Source: an uncultured Eubacteriales bacterium
Lineage (GTDB): Bacteria; Bacillota; Clostridia; Peptostreptococcales; Anaerovoracaceae
DNA length: 64,000 nt
Direction: 5' to 3'
Assembly: GCA_902773665.1 (NCBI GenBank)
Contig: CACYFF010000010.1
Coordinates: 1-64,000 of the forward strand
Below the pieces are notes generated by a model. It was not told the DNA's origin and did no database searches. It saw only the letters and a program-made list of their open reading frames with translations. A program made the translations under genes and the position numbers. This document shows, piece after piece, positions 1 to 8,190 of this stretch (the stretch's first letter is position 1; every line of letters starts with the position of its first letter).

Positions 1-77
1 CCTTTCTTCCATGATATCTCATGCGGACTTTGAATAAATCCCTGTTCCATTTCTTTTTCACAGTATGGGCATTTCAT
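1..77 (-). CDS. Zinc-ribbon protein, N-terminal fragment (cut by window edge)
   Basis: Only the first 25 codons lie in the window. They read from an ATG at 77 preceded by a good GGAGGG ribosome binding site and begin MKCPYCEKEMEQGFIQS. The CPYC knuckle at the extreme N-terminus followed by a Gly-Phe/Tyr-Ile-Gln stretch resembles the small DUF6487-type zinc-ribbon proteins of Clostridia. The second Cys pair would lie outside the window, so the assignment is tentative. Function is unknown. Confidence 0.6.
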   Translation of the reverse strand, partial: MKCPYCEKEMEQGFIQSPHEISWKK

Positions 78-168
78 ATAGATCCCTCCACTATAAATTA
101 CGATTTGCTGACATCTCCATTATACTGCATCGCTGAATGATTACCTATTGCCGGCAGACCAAGCATCT

Positions 169-200
169 AAAAAAGGACGAAGCTCCGGCTTCGCCCTTTT
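169..200 (-). terminator. Rho-independent terminator after the YciI gene
   Basis: Read on the minus strand, a GC stem (GCGAAGC/GCTTCGT around a CGGA loop) is followed by TTTTTT. It lies just downstream of the YciI stop codon. The other side also ends in T residues, so it may act in both directions. Confidence 0.65.
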
Positions 201-209
201 CGTTTCCAT

Positions 210-518
210 TTATTTTGAGATCAACACATCGTCCTTGATCGCCACGTTGCAGGTATCGATGCGGATATCCTGCCAGACGTTGTTGACGACATAGGGTTCG
301 GTCTTCAGGTACTCGTCCAGCTGCTCTCTGGTGTCAAACGAGACGACCAGCATGGACCCGACCAGCTGCCCGGCCTCATTCGTGATGCCGCCGGCGCAGT
401 GCACGTGGCCCTTCTCCTGGATCTTCATGACGTTGGCGAAATGCTTCTCCCGGACGCTCATGCGCCGCTCAAGCGCGTTTTCATCCTTTCCGTCGTATGC
501 GACGATCAAAAAATTCAT
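210..518 (-). CDS. YciI family protein
   Basis: A 102-residue protein starting MNFLIVAYDGKD, with the small alpha/beta ferredoxin-like YCII fold layout: an N-terminal beta strand, Arg-rich helix (ERRMSVREKHFANV), central GSMLVVSFDTREQLDEYLKTEPYV strand-helix and a C-terminal strand. The pattern LKTEPYV near residue 72 is the usual YciI signature for DPY/EPY. YciI relatives are dehydrochlorinase-like or accessory proteins; no substrate can be assigned here. The ATG at 518 has the upstream purine stretch AAAGGCAGG. It sits downstream of the S41 protease and of a flavodoxin remnant on the same strand. Family call is firm, role unknown. Confidence 0.85.
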   Translation of the reverse strand: MNFLIVAYDGKDENALERRMSVREKHFANVMKIQEKGHVHCAGGITNEAGQLVGSMLVVSFDTREQLDEYLKTEPYVVNNVWQDIRIDTCNVAIKDDVLISK

Positions 519-543
519 GGAGCTACCTGCCTTTCTCTTCCTG

Positions 544-648
544 CTATTCTCTGCCCATCTCTGCGCCCTTTGCAGCTTCCGTTACGATGGTATCCGTGTT
601 CCAGCCTTTCCGGGGGCTTGCGTTGACTGCTACGATCTTTTTGCTCAT
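544..648 (-). pseudogene. Flavodoxin/NADPH-dependent FMN reductase remnant
   Basis: A 34-codon reading frame on the minus strand begins MSKKIVAVNASPRKGWNT and continues DTIVTEAAKGAE before stopping. This is the start of flavodoxin-like NAD(P)H-dependent oxidoreductases, in which the VNASPRKGWNT loop binds the FMN phosphate. Family members run to about 150-200 residues, so all catalytic parts after the first helix are gone. It lies between the S41 protease stop and the YciI start, in the same direction. I read it as the stump of a deleted gene, although a short translated peptide cannot be excluded. Confidence 0.7.
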
Positions 649-678
649 ATGCTCATCCGCACTATCTATATCTGTCTT

Positions 679-1890
679 CTATTTCAGCAGCTCCAGTGCC
701 TTCTGCAGCTGCAGGTCGTTCACGAGATTGCCCTCTTCATCGTAGCAGTCCTCCGTGAGCTCCACCACGTAATCGGGTTCGATGCCCTGCTTGTGGATGA
801 CGCTGCCGTTCGGAGAGTAGTACTGCAGGATCGTAAGCTTGATGCCGGAGCCGTCCGTAAGCTGCTCGACGGTCTGGATGATGCCCTTGCCATAGGTCGT
901 GACTCCCACCAGCGGCCCGCCGTTGTTATCCTTGATGCCTGCGGAAAGGATCTCGGAGGAAGATGCGGAGCCCTCATTGACGAGCACAACGTAGGGCAGA
1001 TCCGTCTTGCCGGCTTTCGTGCGGTAGTAATCCCGGTTGCCGTCATGATCTTCCGTATAGGCCACGACGCCCTGATCCAGCAGGATATCCGCAATGCCTA
1101 CTGCGGAATCCACCAGACCGCCGCCGTTGTCGCGCAGATCCAGGATAAAGGACTTGGCGCCCTGCGCTTGGATATCGGCCATCGCTTCTTCGAAGGCTTC
1201 TACGGTCTTTTCTTCGAATCCGCTTACCGCGATATAGCCGATGCCGTCCTCCAGCATCTTATGGTCCACCGTCTGCGCCACGATCGTGCGCCGGGTGAGC
1301 GTAACGTCGAAGATCTCCTCGCCCCGGCGGATCGTAAGGGTCACTTTCGTGCCCTCGTCGCCGCGGATCGCTGCCGCGCAGGTATCCAGGTCTGCGCCCA
1401 CGTACTCGGTGCCGTCCACCGCCAGGACAAGGTCGCCCTTGCGGATGCCCGCCTCTTCGGCGGGGCTGCCCTTGGTGGGCGTCACCACCTCGACATAGCC
1501 GGAGTCGCCTGCGGAGATCGTGACCCCCACACCGGAATACACGCCGGTGAGGGAGATCATGGTCTGCTCGTATTCGGAGGGCGTCATGTAGTAGGAATAG
1601 ACATCGCCCAGGCCTTCGAACAGGCCCTTCAGCATGCCGGTCTCCAGGGCGTCTTCATCCACATCGATGTAGAAACGCTTCATGACGTAGTCCCGCAGCT
1701 CGTCCAGCTTGCCGTAGGTCTGCGTCATGTGCCGGTATTCCTGGTATTGCTCTTCGTTGAGCATGTGAGACGACGCGATGCCCAGCTGGCCGAGCACGCC
1801 GCTCATCTGCAGGGTCAGCAGCCCTGCGCCGCCGCACACGACGGCCAGGATCAGTAAGATGATAAGTGTTGATTTCTTGATCTTGATCAT
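679..1890 (-). CDS. S41 family C-terminal processing peptidase with PDZ domain
   Basis: The 403-residue protein has an N-terminal membrane anchor (about residues 7-28, IILLILAVVCGGAGLL), a PDZ domain (about 105-200, with the GVGVTIS and KGSPAEEAGIRKGD elements) and a tail-specific protease domain. The catalytic Ser/Lys dyad is visible as S310 in NEGSASSSE and K335 in TTYGKGIIQ, so it should be active outside the membrane. CtpA/CtpB relatives trim cell-wall enzymes, lipoproteins or sporulation proteins. Its ATG overlaps the recJ stop by four bases (ATGA), so it is translationally coupled at the end of the ftsEX-M23-recJ operon. A wall-remodelling partner role with the M23 peptidase is inference. 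Confidence 0.92.
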   Translation of the reverse strand: MIKIKKSTLIILLILAVVCGGAGLLTLQMSGVLGQLGIASSHMLNEEQYQEYRHMTQTYGKLDELRDYVMKRFYIDVDEDALETGMLKGLFEGLGDVYSYYMTPSEYEQTMISLTGVYSGVGVTISAGDSGYVEVVTPTKGSPAEEAGIRKGDLVLAVDGTEYVGADLDTCAAAIRGDEGTKVTLTIRRGEEIFDVTLTRRTIVAQTVDHKMLEDGIGYIAVSGFEEKTVEAFEEAMADIQAQGAKSFILDLRDNGGGLVDSAVGIADILLDQGVVAYTEDHDGNRDYYRTKAGKTDLPYVVLVNEGSASSSEILSAGIKDNNGGPLVGVTTYGKGIIQTVEQLTDGSGIKLTILQYYSPNGSVIHKQGIEPDYVVELTEDCYDEEGNLVNDLQLQKALELLK

Positions 1891-3614
1891 AAGGATCCGC
1901 TCCTCTTGATATCTTTTACGGTCAGCTGCAGTTTGCGGTGACCGTTGAATTCGTTGATGCCCAGCTCGCTCGCCACGTCCAGCTTTGCACCGGAACGCAG
2001 CAGATCCGCGAAGTCCGCCGCCCTGCGGAACAGGACGCAGGAAACTTCCACGCCGTCGCTGCCGGCCGCGGTAAAGCGCACGTGCTGGCCTTCACTGCCC
2101 ATATACTGGACATTGTACACGTCTGCGCCGCCGATGGCAAACAGCGGTTTCGGGTTCGCCTCGCCGAAGGGCTCCAGCAGCTTGAGCGCGTTCGCGAATT
2201 CCAGTGTCTTTTCGGAAGGCTCCAACATCTTTTCGATGGAAAGCTTTTCGTCCAGCGCGTCGGGCCGTTCCGCCAGGATGCTGCGCATCAGATCGTCCAT
2301 GCGGCTGCGCAGCGCCTCCAGATTCTCCTTCGGCAGGGAGAAACCGCAGGCCCCCGCGTGACCCCCATAGCGCTCGAACAGCTCGCCGCAGGTGGAGAGC
2401 ATACCGTGTAGGTCCAGTCCCGGGATGCAACGTCCGGTGCCTTTCAGCAACCCGTTCTCGCTGGGTGTTACGATGCAGACCGGCCGGTGGAACTGCTCCT
2501 TGAGCGATCCCGCCACGATGCCCGCCACTCCTTCGTGGGCGCCAGGCGCTTCGATGACGGAGAACAGATCGCCGCAGTCTCCGGCAGCGATCGCTTCCAT
2601 GCAGATGTCTCTCGTACGATCCTGGGCAAACCGGCGATTGCGGTTGCATTCCACCATGAAGGCGGCTTTGTCTTCCAGAGGCCCATCGTCTTCCAGCCCA
2701 GCCAGCAGTCGGACGGCTCTGTCCGCCGTAGCCATGCGGCCGCAGGAATTGATGTGGGGCGCCAGGATGAACCCGATGTCGTCCGCATCCACCTCTTTGC
2801 GTTCGAGCCCTACCATGTCGAGAAGAATGCGGAGGCCTCTGCGCTTTCTCGAATTGATGACCCGCAGACCGTACTTGACAAGACTTCGGTTCTCATCCAG
2901 CAGAGGCACCACGTCCGCCACGGTGGAGATCGCCACCAGATCCAGCAGATCCGTGATGTCCTGCCGGGTAAACCTGTCATCTCCTGCTGCGGTCAGCCTC
3001 CTCTGGATGGCTTGGGCCAGCTTAAAGGCGACGCCGCAGCCCGACAGCCCCGGGAACGGATAGCGGCTGTCCTCCCTGTGGGCGTTCACCAGCAGGCAGT
3101 CCGGCATCGCACCCGCCTCCAGTTCGTGGTGATCCGTAACGATCACATCCAGGCCCAGTTCTTTCGCGTAGGCCACTTCCTCGCGGTTCGTGCTGCCGCA
3201 GTCCACGGTAACGAGCAGCTGCGCGCCCTTCTCCGCGATGCGCCGCACGGCGTCCTTGTTAAGCCCGTACCCGTCGGTGAACCGCGAAGGAACGTAAAAG
3301 TTCACCCGGTCCGTCAGTTTCTGCAACACGGTGTAGAGCAGCGCCGTAGCCGTTACGCCGTCCGCGTCGTAGTCTCCGTAGATCCAGATGGACAGTCCGT
3401 CCGCCGCTGCCTGCAGCAGTTTGTCCGCCGCCGCAGGCAGATCCGGCAGAAGTTCCGGATCGTAGGTCCGTTTCGGCGCCGGCGCGAGGAAATCCTCAGC
3501 CTCTTCCCCCGTGCGGATGCCCCTGCGCTGCAAAATGCCCATAACCGAAGCAGGGACCCCTTCGGGTCCCCATGCCGGTATCGTATTTGTCTGTTCGTAT
3601 ATCCAGGTACTCAT
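1887..3614 (-). CDS. recJ: Single-stranded-DNA-specific exonuclease RecJ
   Basis: The 575-residue DHH-superfamily protein carries the RecJ metal-binding motifs in order: IYGDYDADGVTATALLY (motif I, about residue 77), VTVDCGSTNREE, VIVTDHHEL (the DHH signature) and later the DHHA1 element GGHAGACGFSL, followed by an OB-like C-terminal region. RecJ degrades 5-prime single-stranded ends in recombination and mismatch or base-excision repair. The length matches standard Firmicutes RecJ. The start codon overlaps the stop of the upstream M23 gene (TAATG) and the stop overlaps the S41 gene, so the three are coupled. Assignment is firm. Confidence 0.95.
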   Translation of the reverse strand: MSTWIYEQTNTIPAWGPEGVPASVMGILQRRGIRTGEEAEDFLAPAPKRTYDPELLPDLPAAADKLLQAAADGLSIWIYGDYDADGVTATALLYTVLQKLTDRVNFYVPSRFTDGYGLNKDAVRRIAEKGAQLLVTVDCGSTNREEVAYAKELGLDVIVTDHHELEAGAMPDCLLVNAHREDSRYPFPGLSGCGVAFKLAQAIQRRLTAAGDDRFTRQDITDLLDLVAISTVADVVPLLDENRSLVKYGLRVINSRKRRGLRILLDMVGLERKEVDADDIGFILAPHINSCGRMATADRAVRLLAGLEDDGPLEDKAAFMVECNRNRRFAQDRTRDICMEAIAAGDCGDLFSVIEAPGAHEGVAGIVAGSLKEQFHRPVCIVTPSENGLLKGTGRCIPGLDLHGMLSTCGELFERYGGHAGACGFSLPKENLEALRSRMDDLMRSILAERPDALDEKLSIEKMLEPSEKTLEFANALKLLEPFGEANPKPLFAIGGADVYNVQYMGSEGQHVRFTAAGSDGVEVSCVLFRRAADFADLLRSGAKLDVASELGINEFNGHRKLQLTVKDIKRSGSL

Positions 3615-4795
3615 TAATTGCGTACAGATGGCGTAATGTAATTCAGCGGGTTCTGGTATTTGCCGTTGACCCGTACCTCAAAATGCAGGTGATTGCCGGT
3701 GGACATGCCGGTGGAGCCGATGAGCGCGATCGCCTGGCCTCTTGCCACCACGTCGCCCGTCTTTACCAGCAGCTTGCTGGAGTGCGCGTACAGCGTGACG
3801 ATGCCGCCGCCGTGGTCGACCATCACCATATAGCCGTAGGAGTTGTTCCAACCGGCTTTGATGACCGTACCGGAGTTGGCAGCCAGAATGTTCGTGCCAC
3901 CCGCTGCGCCGATGTCCACGCCGGTGTGGTAGTTGCGGCCGCCCAGCAGCGACAGATAACGCCAGCCGAAGGGAGACGTGATGCGCGTGCTCGCCTGGGA
4001 GGGCCAGCACATGGCGCCGCCGATGTACTGCGTGTTGGCGCTCTGCAGCACCTTGATGGTCTCGCTGATGGCGTCGGCTTCTTTCTTGACGGCATCGTAC
4101 TGCGCAGACAGCGTGTTGACATCCGCTTCCACTTCTTTTCTGCGGGCGTCGACTTCCTGACGGTCCGCTTCGAGAGAAGCCTTCTTCGCCGCGACGGCTT
4201 CCTGCTGCACGATGAGCTGGTCTTTGAGGGCCTGCAGTTTGTTCTTCTGCTCCTCGACTACATCGTACTGGTCTTCGAGGCCTGCCAGCAGTTCCGCATC
4301 TGCGTTGTAGATGCGCTCCACCATATCCATGTTCGTCATGAAATCCGACATGGAGCTGCTGCCAAACAGGACGGAGAGCATACCCACGTCGCCGTTCTTG
4401 TACATGCTGCGCAGCCGCGCGTTCAGGTCGTCGTTCTGCTTTTCGATATCCTTCTGCAGCTGCTCCAGTTCCTCCAGAGCGACTGCGATCTCTTCCTTCG
4501 TTTTGTTGAGATCCGCTTCCAGTCCGTTGAGTTCCTTCTGGGACTGATAGATCTTCTGATCCAGGGCGTTCAGCTCCGCCTGCACCTCTTCCAGGTTCTT
4601 TTTCTCCTGGTTGAGCTGGTTCTGCACCTGCTCTTTCTGGTTGTTCTTCTGGTTGAGCTGGTTCTGGTAGTCCTCGATCGTCTGCGCCCCCGCTGCGAAC
4701 GGGGTCACGAAAACAGCGGCAGCCATCGCGACTACGATGCTCCACAAAGCGACCTTCGCCCGTATCTTTCCTTTCGTCAGTTTCTCTCTTCTCAT
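3614..4795 (-). CDS. EnvC/PcsB-like coiled-coil M23 metallopeptidase
   Basis: I start at the ATG at 4795 (MRREKLTKGK), preceded by a GGGGG ribosome site, giving 393 residues; a longer upstream frame has no signal. Residues about 15-37 form a signal peptide or anchor ending near AAGAQT. Residues 38-250 are two long coiled coils, and 270-390 an M23 (LytM) domain. The zinc ligands are intact: H290 and D294 in HTGVDIGA, and H371 in HLHFEVR, with H338 and H369 also in place, so unlike E. coli EnvC this should be a working endopeptidase. Its place next to ftsEX argues that FtsX controls it at division sites (inference from EnvC, PcsB and CwlO). Confidence 0.9.
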   Translation of the reverse strand: MRREKLTKGKIRAKVALWSIVVAMAAAVFVTPFAAGAQTIEDYQNQLNQKNNQKEQVQNQLNQEKKNLEEVQAELNALDQKIYQSQKELNGLEADLNKTKEEIAVALEELEQLQKDIEKQNDDLNARLRSMYKNGDVGMLSVLFGSSSMSDFMTNMDMVERIYNADAELLAGLEDQYDVVEEQKNKLQALKDQLIVQQEAVAAKKASLEADRQEVDARRKEVEADVNTLSAQYDAVKKEADAISETIKVLQSANTQYIGGAMCWPSQASTRITSPFGWRYLSLLGGRNYHTGVDIGAAGGTNILAANSGTVIKAGWNNSYGYMVMVDHGGGIVTLYAHSSKLLVKTGDVVARGQAIALIGSTGMSTGNHLHFEVRVNGKYQNPLNYITPSVRN

Positions 4796-4827
4796 GGAAT
4801 TCCCCCGTTTTTCCCCTTGTGTCTTTG

Positions 4828-5721
4828 CTATGCCTGCAGGAACCGTCTCATGGACAGGATGCTGCCGAAGGCACCGATGCTGATGCCCAGCGCGATGTAG
4901 ATCCATGTGAGGTTGATCATCATGAAGTTCGTCTCCACGAGACTGGTGGACAGCAGAATGACCGCCTGCTGGCCGATGGCCGCCATGAGCCGCGCGTAGA
5001 TGGCCCAGGTGCAGCCCAGTGCGATGAGCGCCGCGATGAGGCCGATGAACATACCTTCCAGCAGCAGCGGTCCCCGGATGAACCAGTTCGTCGCGCCTAC
5101 GTATTTCATGATGCGGATCTCCTCCTGACGCGCCATAACGGTGAGCTTTACCGTATTAGACACGACGACCACGGAGACGATGATCAGGAAGGCGATGACC
5201 ACGAGAGCGCCCTTCTGGATGCCCTCCGAGATCCGCAGGATCTTGTTGACTTCCGTCTGATAGTAGCGGACGTCTTCGACGCCGGACATGGACCGGCTGA
5301 CCTCCGCCACCAGTTCGCCGTCCTCCAGATTCTCCAGGGTGACCCGCAGAGAATTGGGCAGCGGATTGGATGCCAGGCCGTCCAGCAGGTAGGCGTTATC
5401 GCCCCAACGGGTCTTGAACTCCTCCATAGCCTGGGCTTTTGAGATGTATTCTACGTTTGCCACGCCCTGCAGCTGGGACAGGCTGTTGCGGATGACTTCC
5501 GCCTGGGCTTCCGTCTGATCGTCCTGCAGGAACACTTCGATCGTATCGAACTGGTCCTTGATCTCCTCCGTGATGAAGTTGACGTTTACCGTCAGGAAGA
5601 AGAACAGGCCCAGAATGAGCAGCATGGCCGTGATCGCGAACAGCGATGCGACCGTCATGCCCTTGTTGCGGAAGATCTGGACGATGGCCTGCTTGAGGGA
5701 ATAACCTAGACCTTTAAACAT
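4828..5721 (-). CDS. ftsX: Cell division ABC transporter permease FtsX
   Basis: A 297-residue membrane protein with the FtsX plan: short cytoplasmic tail (FKGLGYSLKQAIVQIFRNKGM), one membrane helix at about 25-45, a large extracellular domain (about 46-165), then three membrane helices near 172-195, 220-243 and 262-285. FtsX couples cytoplasmic FtsE ATP hydrolysis to extracellular peptidoglycan hydrolases. Its start lies inside the end of ftsE (8-base overlap), and the M23 hydrolase follows after about 30 bases, the expected partner order. Confidence 0.93.
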   Translation of the reverse strand: MFKGLGYSLKQAIVQIFRNKGMTVASLFAITAMLLILGLFFFLTVNVNFITEEIKDQFDTIEVFLQDDQTEAQAEVIRNSLSQLQGVANVEYISKAQAMEEFKTRWGDNAYLLDGLASNPLPNSLRVTLENLEDGELVAEVSRSMSGVEDVRYYQTEVNKILRISEGIQKGALVVIAFLIIVSVVVVSNTVKLTVMARQEEIRIMKYVGATNWFIRGPLLLEGMFIGLIAALIALGCTWAIYARLMAAIGQQAVILLSTSLVETNFMMINLTWIYIALGISIGAFGSILSMRRFLQA

Positions 5722-6394
5722 CGGCAGCTATCCCTCCTTTGGTATCGCGGATGATCTGTCCGCTCTCGATCTCCACCTCGCGCTTGCCCATCCTTTCCAC
5801 GATGTCGAACGCGTGGGTGACCATGACCACCGTGGTGCCCCGCAGGTTGACCTGGTTGAGCAGCTGCATGATCTCCCATGCGGTGTCTTTGTCCAGGTTG
5901 CCGGTGGGCTCGTCCGCGATGAGCACCTTCGGATTGTTGATGATGGCTCTGGCGATGGCAACTCTCTGCTGCTCGCCGCCGGACAGCTCGTCCGGGAATT
6001 TATCCGCCGCTTCGCCGATGCCCATCAGATCCAGCACCTGGGGCACCTGCCGTTTGATGACGCGGGGTTTATGATGGAGCACCTCCATGGCGAAGGCGAC
6101 GTTTTCGAATACCGTCTTGTTGGGCAGCAAGCGGAAGTCCTGGAACACGACGCCCAGCGATCTTCTCAGCTGGGGGATCTCCCGGTTGGAGAGATGGGTA
6201 ATGTCCCGGCCTGCAACGATCAGCTTGCCTTCGTCCGGCTCTATTTCTTTCAGGATCAGTTTAATGAAGGTGGATTTTCCTGCGCCGGAAGGCCCTACGA
6301 GAAACACAAAGTCCCCTTTGTCTATGTGTATCGTAGCGTTTTCCAGGGCCACCTTCGATCCGTACCGCTTGGTAATGTTATCGAATATGATCAC
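5714..6394 (-). CDS. ftsE: Cell division ATP-binding protein FtsE
   Basis: ABC ATPase of 226 residues. I choose the GTG at 6394 (then IIFDNITKRYG), which sits eight bases after AAGAGG and matches the usual FtsE N-terminus; a TTG further upstream is less likely. Walker A is GPSGAGKS at 34-41, the signature is LSGGEQQRVAIARA, Walker B is VLIADEPTGNLD, and the H-loop histidine is in MVTHAFD. FtsE powers FtsX and so wall cleavage at division. It is the first gene of the operon, directly behind the promoter at 6436-6464. Confidence 0.94.
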   Translation of the reverse strand: MIIFDNITKRYGSKVALENATIHIDKGDFVFLVGPSGAGKSTFIKLILKEIEPDEGKLIVAGRDITHLSNREIPQLRRSLGVVFQDFRLLPNKTVFENVAFAMEVLHHKPRVIKRQVPQVLDLMGIGEAADKFPDELSGGEQQRVAIARAIINNPKVLIADEPTGNLDKDTAWEIMQLLNQVNLRGTTVVMVTHAFDIVERMGKREVEIESGQIIRDTKGGIAADV

Positions 6395-6435
6395 TAATCT
6401 GGCCTCTTGTGGTTTTAGGTACAATTTAACATCTA

Positions 6436-6464
6436 ATTATACCATATATTCTATTGAAGGCCAA
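6436..6464 (-). promoter_or_regulatory. Sigma-A type promoter of the ftsE operon
   Basis: On the minus strand, TTGGCC (-35) and TATAAT (-10) are separated by 17 bases and lie about 40 bases before the ftsE GTG. The -10 is perfect and the -35 partial. Confidence 0.7.
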
Positions 6465-6478
6465 ATTGTGCCGTCATT

Positions 6479-7195
6479 TTATTCATGTTTTTTCAGTGAA
6501 GCGAGCAGTTTTCTGCCTTCGGGCATATCCCAGGGCAGCACGCAGGCGTATTCCGCACGGTAGACCGTCTCCGCGCCTATGTCCGGCAGGGCCAGGTAGG
6601 AAGATGTCCCCAGGTAGGCGTCGAGTTCTCTTTTATGCACGCCGGGATTCATCCGGTTGACCACGAGCACCGCCGCAGGAAACGCGTAGCGCAAACGCTG
6701 CAGGAGGGGCGACGCCGGAAGCAGTTTTCCGGGCAGCGGATCGACGACGAGATAGACTTTGTCCGCCCCTGCCAGCACGCCTTCGAGCAGCAGGTCTTCC
6801 AGGCCGGAGCAATCCAGCATGGTGACGCTGCCCGGCAGCTTTTCCGCAAAGCGCAGGATATCGTCCGCGGTGTTCAGTTCCGGCTGCAGGGGCGGAAGCG
6901 AACCCGGCCGGACTGCCCAATGGACGCCGCGCCAGAGGTTGGAGGGTCCTGGAAACGGTTTGCCGTCCGCGAACAGCTGATAATAATCCGTAAAGCCGCT
7001 CAGAAGAAAGGTCTTCGCCATGCCGCAGGCGTCGAACACGTAGGGCTTCCCCGCCTCCGCAAAACATACGGAGCACTCCTCCGAAAGCGCGCAGGCCAGT
7101 GCGAGGGCTGTGAGGGTCACGCCGCTGCCCCGCTGCGGGCTGCAGACCGCAACGATGCGCTTGCCCCGGGAAGGTCCGTTTTTTCTTTTCCGCAT
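6479..7195 (-). CDS. MinD/ParA-like protein with degenerate P-loop
   Basis: A 238-residue protein beginning MRKRKNGPSRGKRIVAVCSP. The layout is that of deviant-Walker (SIMIBI) ATPases: strand IVAVCSP, a P-loop position reading QRGSGVTLTALALA (about 21-34), a central VTMLDCSGL strand in the place of the Walker B region, and VVNRMNPGVHKREL near the C-terminus, like the switch of MinD/CpaE proteins. The Lys of GKT is replaced by Val (GSGVT), so ATP hydrolysis is doubtful. It is the last gene of the polysaccharide cluster. Its GGGAG ribosome site lies inside the hairpin at 7196-7232. Function unknown; a regulatory or scaffold role is a guess. Confidence 0.65.
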   Translation of the reverse strand: MRKRKNGPSRGKRIVAVCSPQRGSGVTLTALALACALSEECSVCFAEAGKPYVFDACGMAKTFLLSGFTDYYQLFADGKPFPGPSNLWRGVHWAVRPGSLPPLQPELNTADDILRFAEKLPGSVTMLDCSGLEDLLLEGVLAGADKVYLVVDPLPGKLLPASPLLQRLRYAFPAAVLVVNRMNPGVHKRELDAYLGTSSYLALPDIGAETVYRAEYACVLPWDMPEGRKLLASLKKHE

Positions 7196-7232
7196 AAAAA
7201 TTCTCCCGCCAGAGGATCTGTGGGAGAATTTT
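7196..7232 (-). terminator. Hairpin ending the transketolase unit and masking the next ribosome site
   Basis: AAAATTCTCCC at 7197-7207 pairs perfectly with GGGAGAATTTT at 7222-7232 around a 14-base loop. On the minus strand the 3-prime arm is followed by T residues (terminator-like) and at the same time supplies the GGGAG ribosome site seven bases before the ATG at 7195. Confidence 0.65.
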
Positions 7233-7260
7233 ACATTAACACAATGGAATTGTCAAGAAT

Positions 7261-8190
7261 TTACAGGCAGTTTTTGACGGCTTTTGCGATATCCGTTGCC
7301 GTCAGTCCGTACTGTTCCATCAGTTCTCCGGGTTTGCCGGACTGTCCGAAGACATCCTGCACGCCGACCATGGCCATGCGGCAGGGGGCTTCTTTGCAAA
7401 CGGTTTCTGCAACGGCGCTGCCCAGACCGCCGATGACGGAGTGCTCTTCTGCGGTCACGATGCATCCACATTCCTTTGCAGCCGCGACGACTTCGTCCTT
7501 ATCCAGGGGCTTAATGGTATGCACGTCCACGACGCGGCACTCGATGCCTTCCGCTGCCAGCATTTCCGCCGCCTGCAGCGCTTCGTTCACCATGATGCCG
7601 GTCGCCAGGATCGCGGCGTCTTTGCCTTCTCTTACGCGCAGCGCCTTGCCGATCTCAAACGTCTTGCCTTCCTCGTAGATAACGGGAACGGCCGCACGGC
7701 CCAGACGGATGTAGACCGGACCCTTGTAGGCTGCTGCAGCCTTGATGAGCGCTCTGGCGCTCACGTCGTCCGCCGGGTTGAGCACCGTCATGCCGGGGAT
7801 CGTCCGCATCAGGGACAGATCTTCGACGCACTGGTGGCTGGCTCCGTCTTCGCCCACGGTGACCCCTGCATGGGTCGCGCAGATCTTGACGTTGGCGCCT
7901 GTATAGGCGATGGAATTGCGGATGATCTCATACGCTCTTCCGGAAGCAAACATGGCGAAGCTGCTGGCGAACACGGTCTTGCCGGAAACAGCGAGGCCTG
8001 CTGCCATGCCCATCATGTTGGCTTCTGCGATGCCTGCGTTGAAGAAGCGGTCCGGATAGACGTCAGCAAACTTCTTCGTCTGCGTGGATCCGGACAGGTC
8101 TGCGTCCAGAACGACGATATCGGGGTTTTCGGCGCCCAGTTCCACCAGAGCCTTGCCGTAACTGGCTCTCGTTGCTATTCTTTCTGCCAT
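7261..8190 (-). CDS. Transketolase, C-terminal subunit
   Basis: The 309-residue protein matches the pyrimidine-binding plus C-terminal domains of transketolase: starts [19 protein letters not shown], has DLSGSTQTKKFADVYPDRFFNAGIAEANMMGMAAGLA with the catalytic Glu in the GIAEANM element, then RLGR and a C-terminal domain with VVDVHTIKPLD. Together with the neighbouring N-terminal subunit it forms the split transketolase common in Clostridia, transferring two-carbon units between sugar phosphates. The ATG overlaps the stop of the N-terminal subunit (TAATG). Its place in a sugar-polymer cluster suggests pentose or heptose supply, but it could simply be the housekeeping enzyme. A DXP-synthase-like enzyme is the only serious alternative. 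Confidence 0.92.
   Translation of the reverse strand: MAERIATRASYGKALVELGAENPDIVVLDADLSGSTQTKKFADVYPDRFFNAGIAEANMMGMAAGLAVSGKTVFASSFAMFASGRAYEIIRNSIAYTGANVKICATHAGVTVGEDGASHQCVEDLSLMRTIPGMTVLNPADDVSARALIKAAAAYKGPVYIRLGRAAVPVIYEEGKTFEIGKALRVREGKDAAILATGIMVNEALQAAEMLAAEGIECRVVDVHTIKPLDKDEVVAAAKECGCIVTAEEHSVIGGLGSAVAETVCKEAPCRMAMVGVQDVFGQSGKPGELMEQYGLTATDIAKAVKNCL

Noticed and set aside
331..1857. 508-codon open frame on the plus strand
   Set aside because: It is antisense to the S41 protease, with His/Val/Leu/Asp-rich composition, no ribosome site and no recognisable domain.
2487..4900. Two long plus-strand frames opposite recJ and the M23 gene
   Set aside because: Antisense shadows of well-identified genes caused by the GC-rich third codon positions; no family features.
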